A program made the position numbers and the translations under genes. A DNA stretch of 13,918 nucleotides from an uncultured bacterium. Its GTDB lineage: Bacteria > Cyanobacteriota > Vampirovibrionia > Gastranaerophilales > Gastranaerophilaceae. This document shows, one piece after another, positions 1-6,647 of the stretch. The notes under the pieces are model-generated. The model saw only the letters and a program-made list of their open reading frames with translations. It was not told where the DNA came from and did not search any database. The stretch's first letter is position 1; each line of letters begins with the position of its first letter. The stretch spans positions 1 to 13,918 of the forward strand of contig CASELB010000091.1 of assembly GCA_949288685.1 (NCBI GenBank), given 5' to 3'.

Positions 1-48
1 CACTGTGCGATATCTGAACCGGTTTTATCCCCGGAGGATTATTAACTT

Positions 49-57
49 TTGTAACAA
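49..57. promoter_or_regulatory. TTGTAACAA motif upstream of the sigma factor promoter
   Basis: TTGTAACAA is an interrupted inverted repeat (TTGT-A-ACAA) lying 47 bp upstream of the -35 box of the sigma factor gene. The same 9-mer, in one orientation or the other, occurs in three further non-coding stretches of this window (7101, 10259, 12784). The rest of 1-104 shows no gene; it includes a C/G-rich patch at 28-39 ending in GGAGGA but with no start codon at a useful distance. Function is unknown; a regulator site is an inference from recurrence. Confidence 0.35.
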
Positions 58-104
58 TAACTCTGAAAATTTTGACTTTTTCTTAATTTTTCTTAACAAA
101 AGGG

Positions 105-133
105 TTGAATTTGTATAAGTGATGTGATATATT
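105..133 (+). promoter_or_regulatory. Sigma-70 type promoter of the sigma factor gene
   Basis: TTGAAT (105-110) and TATATT (128-133) are separated by exactly 17 bp, matching four of six and five of six consensus positions. Transcription would begin near 140 and give a leader of about 100 nt before the ATG at 242. A 7-bp inverted repeat (TGATATA 125-131, TATATCA 148-154) overlaps the -10 box and spans the predicted start, so it could serve as an operator. The boxes are read directly; activity is inferred. Confidence 0.6.
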
Positions 134-154
134 AAAGATATAAAGGTTATATCA

Positions 155-232
155 ATGTGTATCACCCGCCCCGGAGCCCTGATAAGAACAGGTGTTCTCT
201 TTGAGGCTTAGTTTGCAATGAAAAAATAGGAG
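155..232 (+). promoter_or_regulatory. Structured 5' leader and ribosome binding site of the sigma factor gene
   Basis: The predicted leader can fold into a two-part hairpin: AGCC (175-178) pairs with GGCT (205-208), and inside it AGAAC (185-189) pairs with GTTCT (194-198) around an AGGT loop. A C-rich single strand (163-172) precedes it. The Shine-Dalgarno AGGAG is at 228-232, 9 nt before the ATG. A minimal reading frame ATG AAA AAA TAG sits at 218-229, just before that site. I do not recognise a known riboswitch class here; the C/G-rich core stands out from the AT-rich surroundings. Confidence 0.35.
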
Positions 233-241
233 TTTAATATT

Positions 242-1177
242 ATGACAAATCATTTTCCCCGCAAATCACAAAACACTTTCCCGACATTCAAAACAGAACA
301 ACAAAACGAGTTTTCTTCATCACCGTTTAAGAACCAAACGTTTACGGCAACATTGCCTGAGGGTGAGTTTGCACGTTATATTAAACGTGTTTATTCTTAC
401 AAATCATTGTCCGCTAAAGAAGAAGCCGAAATTACAGCAAGAATTAAGGCAGGCGACAGGGAGGCTAAGAAAATTCTTGTAAATGCCAATCTCAAACTGG
501 TATTTACTATTGCAAAAAAGAGTATTCATATCGCTAAAATTCCTTATGTTGACCTTATTCAGGAAGGAAATCTCGGGCTTATGGTTGCGGTTGAAAAATT
601 TAACCCGGATTTAGGTTACAGGTTTGCAACTTATGCCGGATGGTGGATTAAGCAGGCTATGTTTAAAGCAATTTCCGAGCAGGCTTACTGTATGAAAATA
701 CCTGTATACGTTCAGGAAACACTTTCTAAATACTCTAAAATCAAATCAGAAATGGAACGTGCTTATGATTGTAAGGTTAAAACGGAAGATGTTGCAAAGA
801 AAATGAATATTGAACCGGAAAAAATTGTTTCTTATTTATCTGCGTATAATGCAAGTATTTCGCTTGACAGTCCGATTGAAGGTAAAGACGGCAGCGAAAT
901 GAATTTAAGCGAAATGTTGAGCGATGAAAATTCCAACCTTGAAAATAATATTGAGTATGAACGCTTAAAACACGACCTGCATATTGTTATTTCTACTCTG
1001 AAAGAGCGTGAACAGGATGTTGTAAGAATGCGTTTCGGGCTTGAAAATTCAGCCAGAAAAACTCTTGAAGAAATCGGTAAAATGTTTGGTGTTACAAAAG
1101 AATGTATAAGACAAACCGAGTCAAGAGCGTTGAATAAGATGAGACTGAACGGGCTTTTGAACTGCTACGCAGACTAG
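242..1177 (+). CDS. Alternative sigma-70 family RNA polymerase sigma factor (group 2/3-like)
   Basis: This 311-residue protein directs RNA polymerase to a set of promoters. Residues 1-38 are Ser/Gln/Asn-rich and probably disordered; there is no region 1.1. Region 1.2 and region 2 span about 43-147, including the core-binding stretch VDLIQEGNLGLMVAVEKF (103-120) and the -10 reading/melting stretch GYRFATYAGWWIKQA (125-139). Region 3 covers about 152-235. Region 4 (about 250-305) ends in a helix-turn-helix with VTKECIRQTES (284-294). Relative to housekeeping RpoD, several DNA-facing positions differ: after WWIKQA the usual RTIRIPVH reads YCMKIPVY, and TRERIRQIE reads TKECIRQTE. It is therefore more likely an alternative factor than RpoD. 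The start is set by AGGAG 9 nt upstream. It is monocistronic, with its own promoter and terminator. Confidence 0.92.
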   Translation: MTNHFPRKSQNTFPTFKTEQQNEFSSSPFKNQTFTATLPEGEFARYIKRVYSYKSLSAKEEAEITARIKAGDREAKKILVNANLKLVFTIAKKSIHIAKIPYVDLIQEGNLGLMVAVEKFNPDLGYRFATYAGWWIKQAMFKAISEQAYCMKIPVYVQETLSKYSKIKSEMERAYDCKVKTEDVAKKMNIEPEKIVSYLSAYNASISLDSPIEGKDGSEMNLSEMLSDENSNLENNIEYERLKHDLHIVISTLKEREQDVVRMRFGLENSARKTLEEIGKMFGVTKECIRQTESRALNKMRLNGLLNCYAD

Positions 1178-1194
1178 TTTGGCAGGATGTTTAT

Positions 1195-1230
1195 AAATAT
1201 ACCCCTGCAGTTTATAGCAGGGGTATATTT
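1195..1230 (+). terminator. Intrinsic terminator-like hairpin after the sigma factor gene
   Basis: A perfect 14-bp stem joins AAATATACCCCTGC (1195-1208) to its complement (1217-1230), with an 8-nt loop. The stem begins 18 bp after the stop codon. The A/T ends of the stem supply the A- and U-rich flanks, so it could act in both directions, although no long uninterrupted U run follows. Confidence 0.75.
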
Positions 1231-1290
1231 ATGTTTCAGGGGCTTACTATCATATCGTTATACTTGTATTTGTTAAATCAACCGATTTTC

Positions 1291-1437
1291 AACGCTTTCA
1301 GGATGACAGGTACTTTGGTGTCATTTACCCCTGTCACCCTGAACTCGTTTCAGGTCTGAAACAAGTCTTGCTAGAGATGCTGAAACAAGTTCAGCATGAC
1401 ATAAGCGTACTGTCACCCTGAATTTATTTCAGGGTCT
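1291..1437. repeat. Cluster of four dispersed palindromic repeats in a 301-bp intergenic region
   Basis: Four copies of a ~25-bp repeat with consensus TGTCAnCCTGAA...TTTCAGGnTCT alternate in orientation: minus at about 1294-1308 (partial, TGTCATCCTGAA), plus at 1332-1356, minus at 1375-1401, plus at 1411-1437. Each full copy is itself a near-palindrome built around CTGAA and TTCAG. This type of small dispersed element (the CCCTGAACTTGTTTCAGGG kind) is known from intergenic DNA of many bacteria. Nothing else was seen in 1231-1478 apart from the nth promoter at its right end. Confidence 0.65.
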
Positions 1438-1463
1438 CTTGGTACATTGCTGTGGTATTTTTG

Positions 1464-1479
1464 TGCTAAAATCCTTGTA
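1464..1479 (+). promoter_or_regulatory. Extended -10 promoter placed for a leaderless nth transcript
   Basis: TGC-TAAAAT (1464-1472) is an extended -10 element. Only CCTTGT separates it from the ATG at 1479, so transcription starting 7 nt after the box would begin at the A of the start codon. No Shine-Dalgarno sequence precedes the ATG and no clear -35 box is seen at 17 bp. The four-cysteine gene at 12298 has almost the same arrangement. Confidence 0.5.
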
Positions 1480-2117
1480 TGAAAAAGGTTCTGATAGATA
1501 AAGTTATAGAAAATCTTGAGGCGGCAAAACAGCCGCAGAGTGATTTTGTAAAGTTGATGGACAGGTTTAAAAATCCGTTTCTTGTGCTTATTGCATGTAT
1601 TTTGAGTCTCAGAACCAATGATAAAACAACTTATCCGGCGACATTAAGAATGCTGGAAATCGGCAGAACTCCGGAAGCGTTTGCTAAATGTGATGTTAAA
1701 GAATTAGAAAAAGCTATTTATCCTGTCGGGTTTTACGCTAATAAAGCAAAACAAATTAAGGAACTTTCACAAATTCTTTATGAAAAAATGGACTCAAAAG
1801 TTCCGGATGAAATTGATGAACTTGTAAAATTTAAAGGGGTCGGGCGTAAAACAGCTAACCTTGTGCTGGCACTGGGTTTTAACAAGCCGGCGATATGTGT
1901 GGATGTACATGTTCACAGAATTTGTAACCGTCTGGGGTACGTGAAGACCAAAACACCGGAGGAGACAGAATTTGCGCTCAGAGAAAAGCTGCCGGAAAAA
2001 TACTGGCTTATAATTAACACTATTCTTGTGACCCACGGGCAGAATGTTTGCAAGCCAATAAAGCCTGACTGTGCGAATTGTCCCATTTCTGATTATTGTA
2101 ACAGAGTTGGTGTTTAG
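1479..2117 (+). CDS. nth: Endonuclease III (DNA glycosylase / AP lyase)
   Basis: This 212-residue enzyme removes oxidised pyrimidines and cleaves the abasic strand in base excision repair. The length is that of E. coli Nth (211). The helix-hairpin-helix and catalytic lysine are in KGVGRKTANLVLALGF (119-134, Lys124), followed by the catalytic aspartate in VDVHVHR (Asp142). The C-terminal 4Fe-4S site is complete: Cys191, Cys198, Cys201 and Cys207, with the family spacing C-x6-C-x2-C-x5-C. One difference is ILSLRTND (41-48), with Arg45 where E. coli has the DNA-intercalating Gln41; a SxRT form also occurs, from memory, in other branches of the family. The gene stands alone, preceded by a repeat cluster and a promoter that leaves no room for a leader. 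Confidence 0.95.
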   Translation: MKKVLIDKVIENLEAAKQPQSDFVKLMDRFKNPFLVLIACILSLRTNDKTTYPATLRMLEIGRTPEAFAKCDVKELEKAIYPVGFYANKAKQIKELSQILYEKMDSKVPDEIDELVKFKGVGRKTANLVLALGFNKPAICVDVHVHRICNRLGYVKTKTPEETEFALREKLPEKYWLIINTILVTHGQNVCKPIKPDCANCPISDYCNRVGV

Positions 2118-2220
2118 GTTTGCTGTAGCAGTATATTGTGTTTTGCTCTTGAAATAAGGCAAAAATATTTGTGGCTGCTTGCATGACTTTTAGGATTTTT
2201 TCATTAATAAAATATCAGTC

Positions 2221-2245
2221 TCATACTTATGTATGATTTTTTCTT
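2221..2245 (+). terminator. Weak intrinsic terminator candidate downstream of nth
   Basis: TCATAC (2221-2226) and GTATGA (2231-2236) form a 6-bp stem with a TTAT loop, directly followed by TTTTTTCTTT. The U tract is good but the stem has only two G-C pairs. A second imperfect hairpin, TTTTGC...GCAAAA (2141-2164), lies closer to the nth stop codon. Between them, 2118-2220 shows nothing else. Confidence 0.4.
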
Positions 2246-2272
2246 TACATATTAAAGAAAAAATAATAATAG

Positions 2273-2293
2273 CCGATAAGAGTATCGGAAGGA
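2273..2293 (+). promoter_or_regulatory. Small hairpin abutting the ribosome binding site of the TPR protein gene
   Basis: CCGATA (2273-2278) and TATCGG (2283-2288) form a perfect 6-bp stem with an AGAG loop. The last two bases of the stem are the first two of the Shine-Dalgarno GGAAGGA (2287-2293), so the hairpin could mask part of the site. A possible -35 TTTACA (2244-2249) lies upstream, but a convincing -10 at the right distance is not evident. Confidence 0.35.
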
Positions 2294-2302
2294 CGGTTGA
2301 TT

Positions 2303-3985
2303 TTGTTAAACACATTAAACACAGTAAGACAGCGCCCGTATTTAAATAACCAGAACGGACTAAAAAAGACTGATGATGGTGACGCGAACCAGCGTCCGGA
2401 AAACGGCGGGCAGCATCAACAGCAAAATCGCAATCATGATGATAACGTAATCGTCCGCGGGCGTGCGAGCCAGCATATTGCGCAACAGCAGCAAATGAAC
2501 GGCAGATATCAAAATTCTCAAACTGCGCGTAATCCTTATCCGGTAGGTTACACGCCATATCAACGCCCCAATTATCCCGCGGCATCGCAGCCGCGTATGA
2601 CGCCGCCTCCGCAAAGACCTATGCCGGGGTATATTCCGGTTAATAACAATGTTAATCAGCCGGCGCCGCAGCCGCAAAGACGCAGCAACCGTGTTAATAT
2701 TGCGCAGATTTTAAGAGATTTCAGAAATACTATAAAAGCTATTGCTACTCCGCCGGAACTTGAAGAACAGGCGGAAGAGTATTTGCAGCTTGTTGAAATG
2801 CATGTTAAGCGTCCAAATCCTAATGTGCCTATTGTACAAAACAATCTTAGAAGTGCAGCTCAAATACTTGACAGATATATAACGGAAACTCTTAAAAAAG
2901 AATCTAAAGTTGTCCAAAATTGGCTTGAAGCATTATTTTTACAGCAGATTAATTACAGCTTTGATGAGGGCGAAATTAATGAGTCTTTCCTTGTAAAATT
3001 TCCTCAAAATCAACCTAAACCACAGCCTAAACAACAATCACAAAAGCAGCCGGAGCCTATTCATGAACCCATAGGTACAATTGAGAATGATAACGTGCCA
3101 ATAGGGGATTATGAACCTGTTGGTGTTGCGCCAGAAGAGCAGGAGCCGGATTTGTTTGATACAAGTGATTCTGTAGAGGAGAGTATACAAAAAACTTTTG
3201 TGCGCAAACCGCATATTACTGTTATTCCGCAGGATACAAGACTAAAATCGCTCTTTATTGAAGCTAAAAAGCATGCCTATGAAGATAATCCTAAGATGGC
3301 TATGCAAATTTTTAAAGAAGCGTTTTACAGGGCGGAAGAAATTAAGGATTATGAAACTCAATCAAGGATTTGTCTTGAAGTCGGCAAAATCTATGATGAT
3401 AACGATTATTATGTTCAAGCTCTGAACAGTTACAGAAATTCGCTTAATTTTACTACTGATAATGAAGTCAGAACACAGGCGCACCTTTCCATGGCAAAGA
3501 TTTATGATGATGTTAATCAGGTAGAGCCGGCGATTGACCATTATCTTGTTTCTGTTTCTTACGCAGGTGAAACGGATGATATTGTAACCCAGTCTGCAAC
3601 TCTTGCTAAAATAGGAAATTTATTGACTGATAAATATGATAAACAATGTTTTGAATTTTATGAAGAGGCAAAAGAAGTTATTGCATCAACAAATGATGTA
3701 AAAACTAAAGGGTTTATCTCAAGTTCTACAGCAGACGCATACAGCCACTTTAACTTTGCGGATATGGCGCTTAAGTACTATGCTGACGCGGTTAATAATT
3801 ATACTAAAGCGGGTGATTATGAAGAACTGGCACAAAATTATAAATCTGCCGCAAAACTGATGATGGAGTTTAATAACAAATCCAAATCCGCATCACTGCT
3901 TAAAAAAGCACTTGCGTATGCGTATAAAGCAGAGAATGAAGAATTAATAAACGAAATTACCGTTATGTTTGCTGCAATAAATTAA
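2303..3985 (+). CDS. Gln/Pro-rich protein with C-terminal TPR-like repeats, function unknown
   Basis: About 560 residues. Residues 1-128 are low-complexity and rich in Gln, Asn, Pro and Arg, so probably disordered. Residues 130-220 form a charged, mainly helical segment (NIAQILRDFRN onward). A second Pro/Gln/Glu-rich linker spans about 232-300. From about 315 to 545 comes a run of helical hairpins with TPR-like spacing: LEVGKIYDDNDYYVQALNSY (358-377), LSMAKIYDDVNQVEPAIDHY (395-414), and further units near 435, 478 and 510. TPR domains usually mediate protein-protein contacts; the partner is unknown. No signal peptide is seen. The start is uncertain: TTG at 2303 is 9 nt from GGAAGGA and is preferred over the in-frame TTG at 2297, which is only 3 nt away. 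The last 23 bp overlap the Nudix gene on the other strand. Confidence 0.8.
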   Translation: MLNTLNTVRQRPYLNNQNGLKKTDDGDANQRPENGGQHQQQNRNHDDNVIVRGRASQHIAQQQQMNGRYQNSQTARNPYPVGYTPYQRPNYPAASQPRMTPPPQRPMPGYIPVNNNVNQPAPQPQRRSNRVNIAQILRDFRNTIKAIATPPELEEQAEEYLQLVEMHVKRPNPNVPIVQNNLRSAAQILDRYITETLKKESKVVQNWLEALFLQQINYSFDEGEINESFLVKFPQNQPKPQPKQQSQKQPEPIHEPIGTIENDNVPIGDYEPVGVAPEEQEPDLFDTSDSVEESIQKTFVRKPHITVIPQDTRLKSLFIEAKKHAYEDNPKMAMQIFKEAFYRAEEIKDYETQSRICLEVGKIYDDNDYYVQALNSYRNSLNFTTDNEVRTQAHLSMAKIYDDVNQVEPAIDHYLVSVSYAGETDDIVTQSATLAKIGNLLTDKYDKQCFEFYEEAKEVIASTNDVKTKGFISSSTADAYSHFNFADMALKYYADAVNNYTKAGDYEELAQNYKSAAKLMMEFNNKSKSASLLKKALAYAYKAENEELINEITVMFAAIN

Positions 3986-4529
3986 TGAAATACAGCCCCG
4001 CCAGTGTTTGTCCGGAGATTGAATTCCCTTTTTCCTGCTCGTTTTTCAGAAATTCCGGAACTTTATCTAAATCAACAAGTATTCTGTCAACAATTATTCC
4101 GCCGTCAGAGACAGGTTTTTGAACGGTGTTGATATTTGTTATTGTTGCTATAGCAATTGTTGAAGTTTCAGATGTGCAGCCTGCGGAACTGGAAATGTTT
4201 TGCGCTGCAATTTCTATTTTGTCTGCAATCAGTCCGGTTTCTTCTAATAGTTCTGCTTTTATTGCATCAAGTGTACTTTCACCTTTCCGCTCGTCACCTA
4301 CAAGTCCTGCTGCGAGTCCGATATTGTATTTGCTCCTGTTTTCGGCATAAAGTGGCGGTCGGAGTTCTTTTATAAACAGAATTTGTTTTTTGCCTTCGTT
4401 AATAATTAACGGGACTATAATTACAACATTATCTGCATTAGGGCGGTGCGCATACACCCAATCCTTTCCGGAGGGTGATTTTGCGGATTTTAGTTGTAAA
4501 AATTTTGTATCGTATAATATTTCCGGCAT
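3963..4529 (-). CDS. Nudix hydrolase, ADP-ribose pyrophosphatase-like
   Basis: This 188-residue protein should hydrolyse a nucleoside diphosphate linked to another group; ADP-ribose is the likeliest class of substrate. The Nudix box runs from Gly78 to Leu100: G-x5-E (Gly78, Glu84), then x7, then AELLEETGL (92-100). The usual arginine at the first position of REUxEExGU is alanine here (Ala92), while the metal-binding glutamates Glu93, Glu96 and Glu97 are kept. After the box, SSAGCTSE (114-121) resembles the loop that carries an extra catalytic glutamate in ADP-ribose pyrophosphatases. It starts 36 bp after the asd stop and is probably the last gene of the dapB-asd transcript. The Shine-Dalgarno is weak (AGAAAAGA). 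Its 3' end overlaps the convergent TPR gene by 23 bp. Confidence 0.85.
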   Translation of the reverse strand: MPEILYDTKFLQLKSAKSPSGKDWVYAHRPNADNVVIIVPLIINEGKKQILFIKELRPPLYAENRSKYNIGLAAGLVGDERKGESTLDAIKAELLEETGLIADKIEIAAQNISSSAGCTSETSTIAIATITNINTVQKPVSDGGIIVDRILVDLDKVPEFLKNEQEKGNSISGQTLAGLYFINLLQQT

Positions 4530-4565
4530 GGTCTGTCTTTTCTGTAATACCCCTTATTTACCCCT

Positions 4566-5594
4566 TTATTTCCCCCTGCCCCAGAGATTCATTTCAATAA
4601 CTTTATTGCAAATTCTTACGGTATTTAAAGCTGCGCCAATACGTAAATTATCAGCTACACACCAGAGGGATATTCCGTTATTGAATGCAAGATTTTTTCT
4701 TATTCTGCCTGCAAATACGGGGTCAACACCGCTTGCGTCGTAAGTTGTCGGATACTCAAAGTCTGCAGGGTTATCAATAACTTTTACGCCGAAACTGTTT
4801 TTAAGAATTTCTCTTGCCATATCCGGTGTAACTTCTTTTTCAAACTCAATATCAACAGCCTCCGAATGTCCGTTGTATACCGGAACGCGCGCTGCCGTGC
4901 AGGAGATTGGAAGGTCAGCCGGCAGGTGAAGAATTTTCTTCGTTTCATTGACGACTTTCATTTCTTCTTTTGTATATCCGTTATCGACAAATACGTCAAT
5001 TTGCGGAATTACATTGAACGCAATGGGTTTCTTAAAACATTTGTTTTCAAATTCCTTACCGTCAAGTTTTGCTTTTGTATTTTCCGTAAGTTCATTAATT
5101 GCTGCAAGTCCTGCTCCGCTTACTGCCTGATAAGTTGATACAATAAGCCTTTTTATTGTAAATCTGTCATGCAGGGGTTTTAAAACAAGCATTAGTTGTG
5201 AAGTTGAACAATTAGGGTTTGCAATAATTCCTTTATGGAGTTTTAAATCGTCGTCATTAACGTTTGCAATAACCAGCGGAACATCTTTGTCCATACGGAA
5301 AGCACTGGAATTATCAATTATAAGCCCGCCGCGTTTAACAATTTCCGGTGCAAATTTCATGCTTGTTGAACCGCCTGCGGACGCCATAACAATATCTACA
5401 TTATTAAATGAGTCCGGTGTTGCTTCTTCTACTGTGTAGGTTTTACCTTTAAATTCAATTTTTGACCCTGCACTTTTAGCGGAGGACAAAAACTTTATTT
5501 CGTTAAATTGTACATTAAGTTCTTCCGAGATTTTTAAAATTTCTCTTCCGACAACACCTGTTGCGCCTAATATTGCTATGTTTGGTTTTTGCAT
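4566..5594 (-). CDS. asd: Aspartate-semialdehyde dehydrogenase
   Basis: The enzyme reduces aspartyl phosphate with NADPH to aspartate semialdehyde, the branch point to diaminopimelate/lysine, threonine and methionine; it acts in the cytoplasm. The 342-residue length fits the family. The NADP-binding loop is ILGATGVVGRE (8-18). The catalytic cysteine is Cys129 in NPNCSTSQ, followed by STYQAVSGAG (153-162), another family signature. The active-site histidine is His243 in RVPVYNGHSEAV, with Arg236 as the likely substrate-binding arginine. The start is supported by AGGAAAGGA a few bases upstream. It lies 23 bp after the dapB stop, on the same strand, so the two genes of the same pathway are likely co-transcribed. 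Confidence 0.97.
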   Translation of the reverse strand: MQKPNIAILGATGVVGREILKISEELNVQFNEIKFLSSAKSAGSKIEFKGKTYTVEEATPDSFNNVDIVMASAGGSTSMKFAPEIVKRGGLIIDNSSAFRMDKDVPLVIANVNDDDLKLHKGIIANPNCSTSQLMLVLKPLHDRFTIKRLIVSTYQAVSGAGLAAINELTENTKAKLDGKEFENKCFKKPIAFNVIPQIDVFVDNGYTKEEMKVVNETKKILHLPADLPISCTAARVPVYNGHSEAVDIEFEKEVTPDMAREILKNSFGVKVIDNPADFEYPTTYDASGVDPVFAGRIRKNLAFNNGISLWCVADNLRIGAALNTVRICNKVIEMNLWGRGK

Positions 5595-5617
5595 TGCTAT
5601 TCCTTTCCTTATTTCCC

Positions 5618-6364
5618 CTACATTATTTTTTCAAGCCCGTAGATAAACTCATTATGCGCGCTAATATAATTAATTGCAAGCAGAACGCCTTTCATATAAC
5701 ATTCTCTGTTCATTGAATCGTGCCGGAGTTTGAAAATTTGTCCTTCTTCTCCAAAGATTACCTCCTGCGAAGCAATATAACCGGGTATCCTTACTGAATG
5801 AATATGTATATTGGCATAAGAGTCACCGCCCCGCGCTCCTTCTATAGTCTCTGTTTCCGGACAGTTGCCTGTTGTAAAACATTTTTTAGCCTCAGACATC
5901 ATAAGAGCTGTTTTTATGGCTGTTCCTGACGGTGCATCTTTTTTCTGATTGTGGTGAAGTTCTATTATTTCCGCGTTATCAAAATACTCTGCGGCTTTCT
6001 TGGCAAACATCATCATTAATACTGCTCCTGTAGAAAAATTTGGTGCAATCAGGCAGCCGGTGTTTTTTTCTTTAGTAATTTTTTCCAGTTCTCTGATTTC
6101 TTCATCTTTTAAGCCTGTTGTACCGATAACCGGTTTAATTCCGTTATTAAGACAGTAAAGTGCGTTTTCATAAATAGATTTCGGCTGGGTAAAGTCAACC
6201 AGAACATTAATAGGCATGGCAGATTTAGCATCTTTTATAGAGGAGAACTCTCCGCCGTTTATATCAATTTTTGCTGTTAAATTAAGATTATCGGCGTTAG
6301 AAACTGCTTTAACAACCTCTTTCCCCATTTTCCCTGACGAGCCGCATATTGCAACATTAATCAT
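5618..6364 (-). CDS. dapB: 4-hydroxy-tetrahydrodipicolinate reductase
   Basis: DapB reduces the product of DapA with NAD(P)H to tetrahydrodipicolinate in diaminopimelate and lysine synthesis. The protein is 248 residues. The Rossmann glycine motif is GSSGKMG (8-14). The catalytic segment ELHHNQKKDAPSGTA keeps the paired histidines, the lysine and the DAPSGTA signature of E. coli DapB (HHRHKVDAPSGT). The frame stays open upstream to 6466, but the ATG at 6364 is chosen because it follows a strong AAAGGAGGG site and gives the family N terminus MINVAICG. It is the first gene of a likely dapB-asd-Nudix operon driven by the promoter at 6390-6417. The leader of about 20 nt is too short for a lysine riboswitch. 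Confidence 0.96.
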   Translation of the reverse strand: MINVAICGSSGKMGKEVVKAVSNADNLNLTAKIDINGGEFSSIKDAKSAMPINVLVDFTQPKSIYENALYCLNNGIKPVIGTTGLKDEEIRELEKITKEKNTGCLIAPNFSTGAVLMMMFAKKAAEYFDNAEIIELHHNQKKDAPSGTAIKTALMMSEAKKCFTTGNCPETETIEGARGGDSYANIHIHSVRIPGYIASQEVIFGEEGQIFKLRHDSMNRECYMKGVLLAINYISAHNEFIYGLEKIM

Positions 6365-6389
6365 AACAATACCCTCCTTTGTAAGGTAT

Positions 6390-6417
6390 ATTATACTCGG
6401 AGAAATGTAATATACAA
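6390..6417 (-). promoter_or_regulatory. Promoter of the dapB-asd-Nudix operon
   Basis: On the minus strand TTGTAT (6412-6417) and a perfect TATAAT (6390-6395) are separated by 16 bp. Transcription would start near 6383, about 20 nt before the dapB ATG, leaving room only for the Shine-Dalgarno. Confidence 0.6.
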
Positions 6418-6431
6418 GTAAACAAAAGGAA

Positions 6432-6453
6432 AGTCTTGCAAGTGTGCAAGACT
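6432..6453. repeat. Perfect 22-bp palindrome upstream of the dapB promoter
   Basis: The 9-bp arms AGTCTTGCA (6432-6440) and TGCAAGACT (6445-6453) flank an AGTG spacer. It lies 15 bp upstream of the dapB -35 box, centred about 60 bp before the predicted start, so it could be an operator. Read on the minus strand it is followed by TTCCTTTTGTTT and could instead act as a back-up terminator for the hypothetical gene at 6648-6980. The sequence from 6454 to 6600 shows no gene or other structure. Confidence 0.45.
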
Positions 6454-6600
6454 CAAAAATATACATTTACCCCACCAACTTTATATCATAAAAAACAGGC
6501 TGTGTCAATACTATATATGACTTAAAATTAGTGTTTGCCATGCTTTTAGACTTTAAAAAGTTAAATAGTTTTATTATTAAAGCATTTTATACATATAAAA

Positions 6601-6621
6601 AGGCAGGAAATATTCCTGCCT
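6601..6621 (-). terminator. Intrinsic terminator of the 6648-6980 gene
   Basis: AGGCAGGAA (6601-6609) and TTCCTGCCT (6613-6621) form a perfect 9-bp stem with a 3-nt loop. On the minus strand the stem ends in a run of T (CCTTTTTATA), placed 26 bp after the stop of the minus-strand gene. Confidence 0.8.
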
Positions 6622-6647
6622 CTTTGTATATTTATTAGTTTTTTATT

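Noticed and set aside
140..241. SRP RNA, 6S RNA or a known riboswitch in the sigma factor leader
   Set aside because: None of the conserved core sequences I know for these classes is present.
2190..2677. Two minus-strand ORFs (131 and 105 codons) opposite the start of the TPR protein
   Set aside because: Arg/His-rich shadow translations of the Gln/Pro-rich coding strand, with no start signals.
6365..6389. Lysine riboswitch before dapB
   Set aside because: The predicted leader is only about 20 nt, far too short.
5618..6466. Longer dapB start at 6466 with a hydrophobic N-terminal extension
   Set aside because: The extension crosses the promoter, the palindrome and the AAAGGAGGG site; the ATG at 6364 gives the family N terminus.
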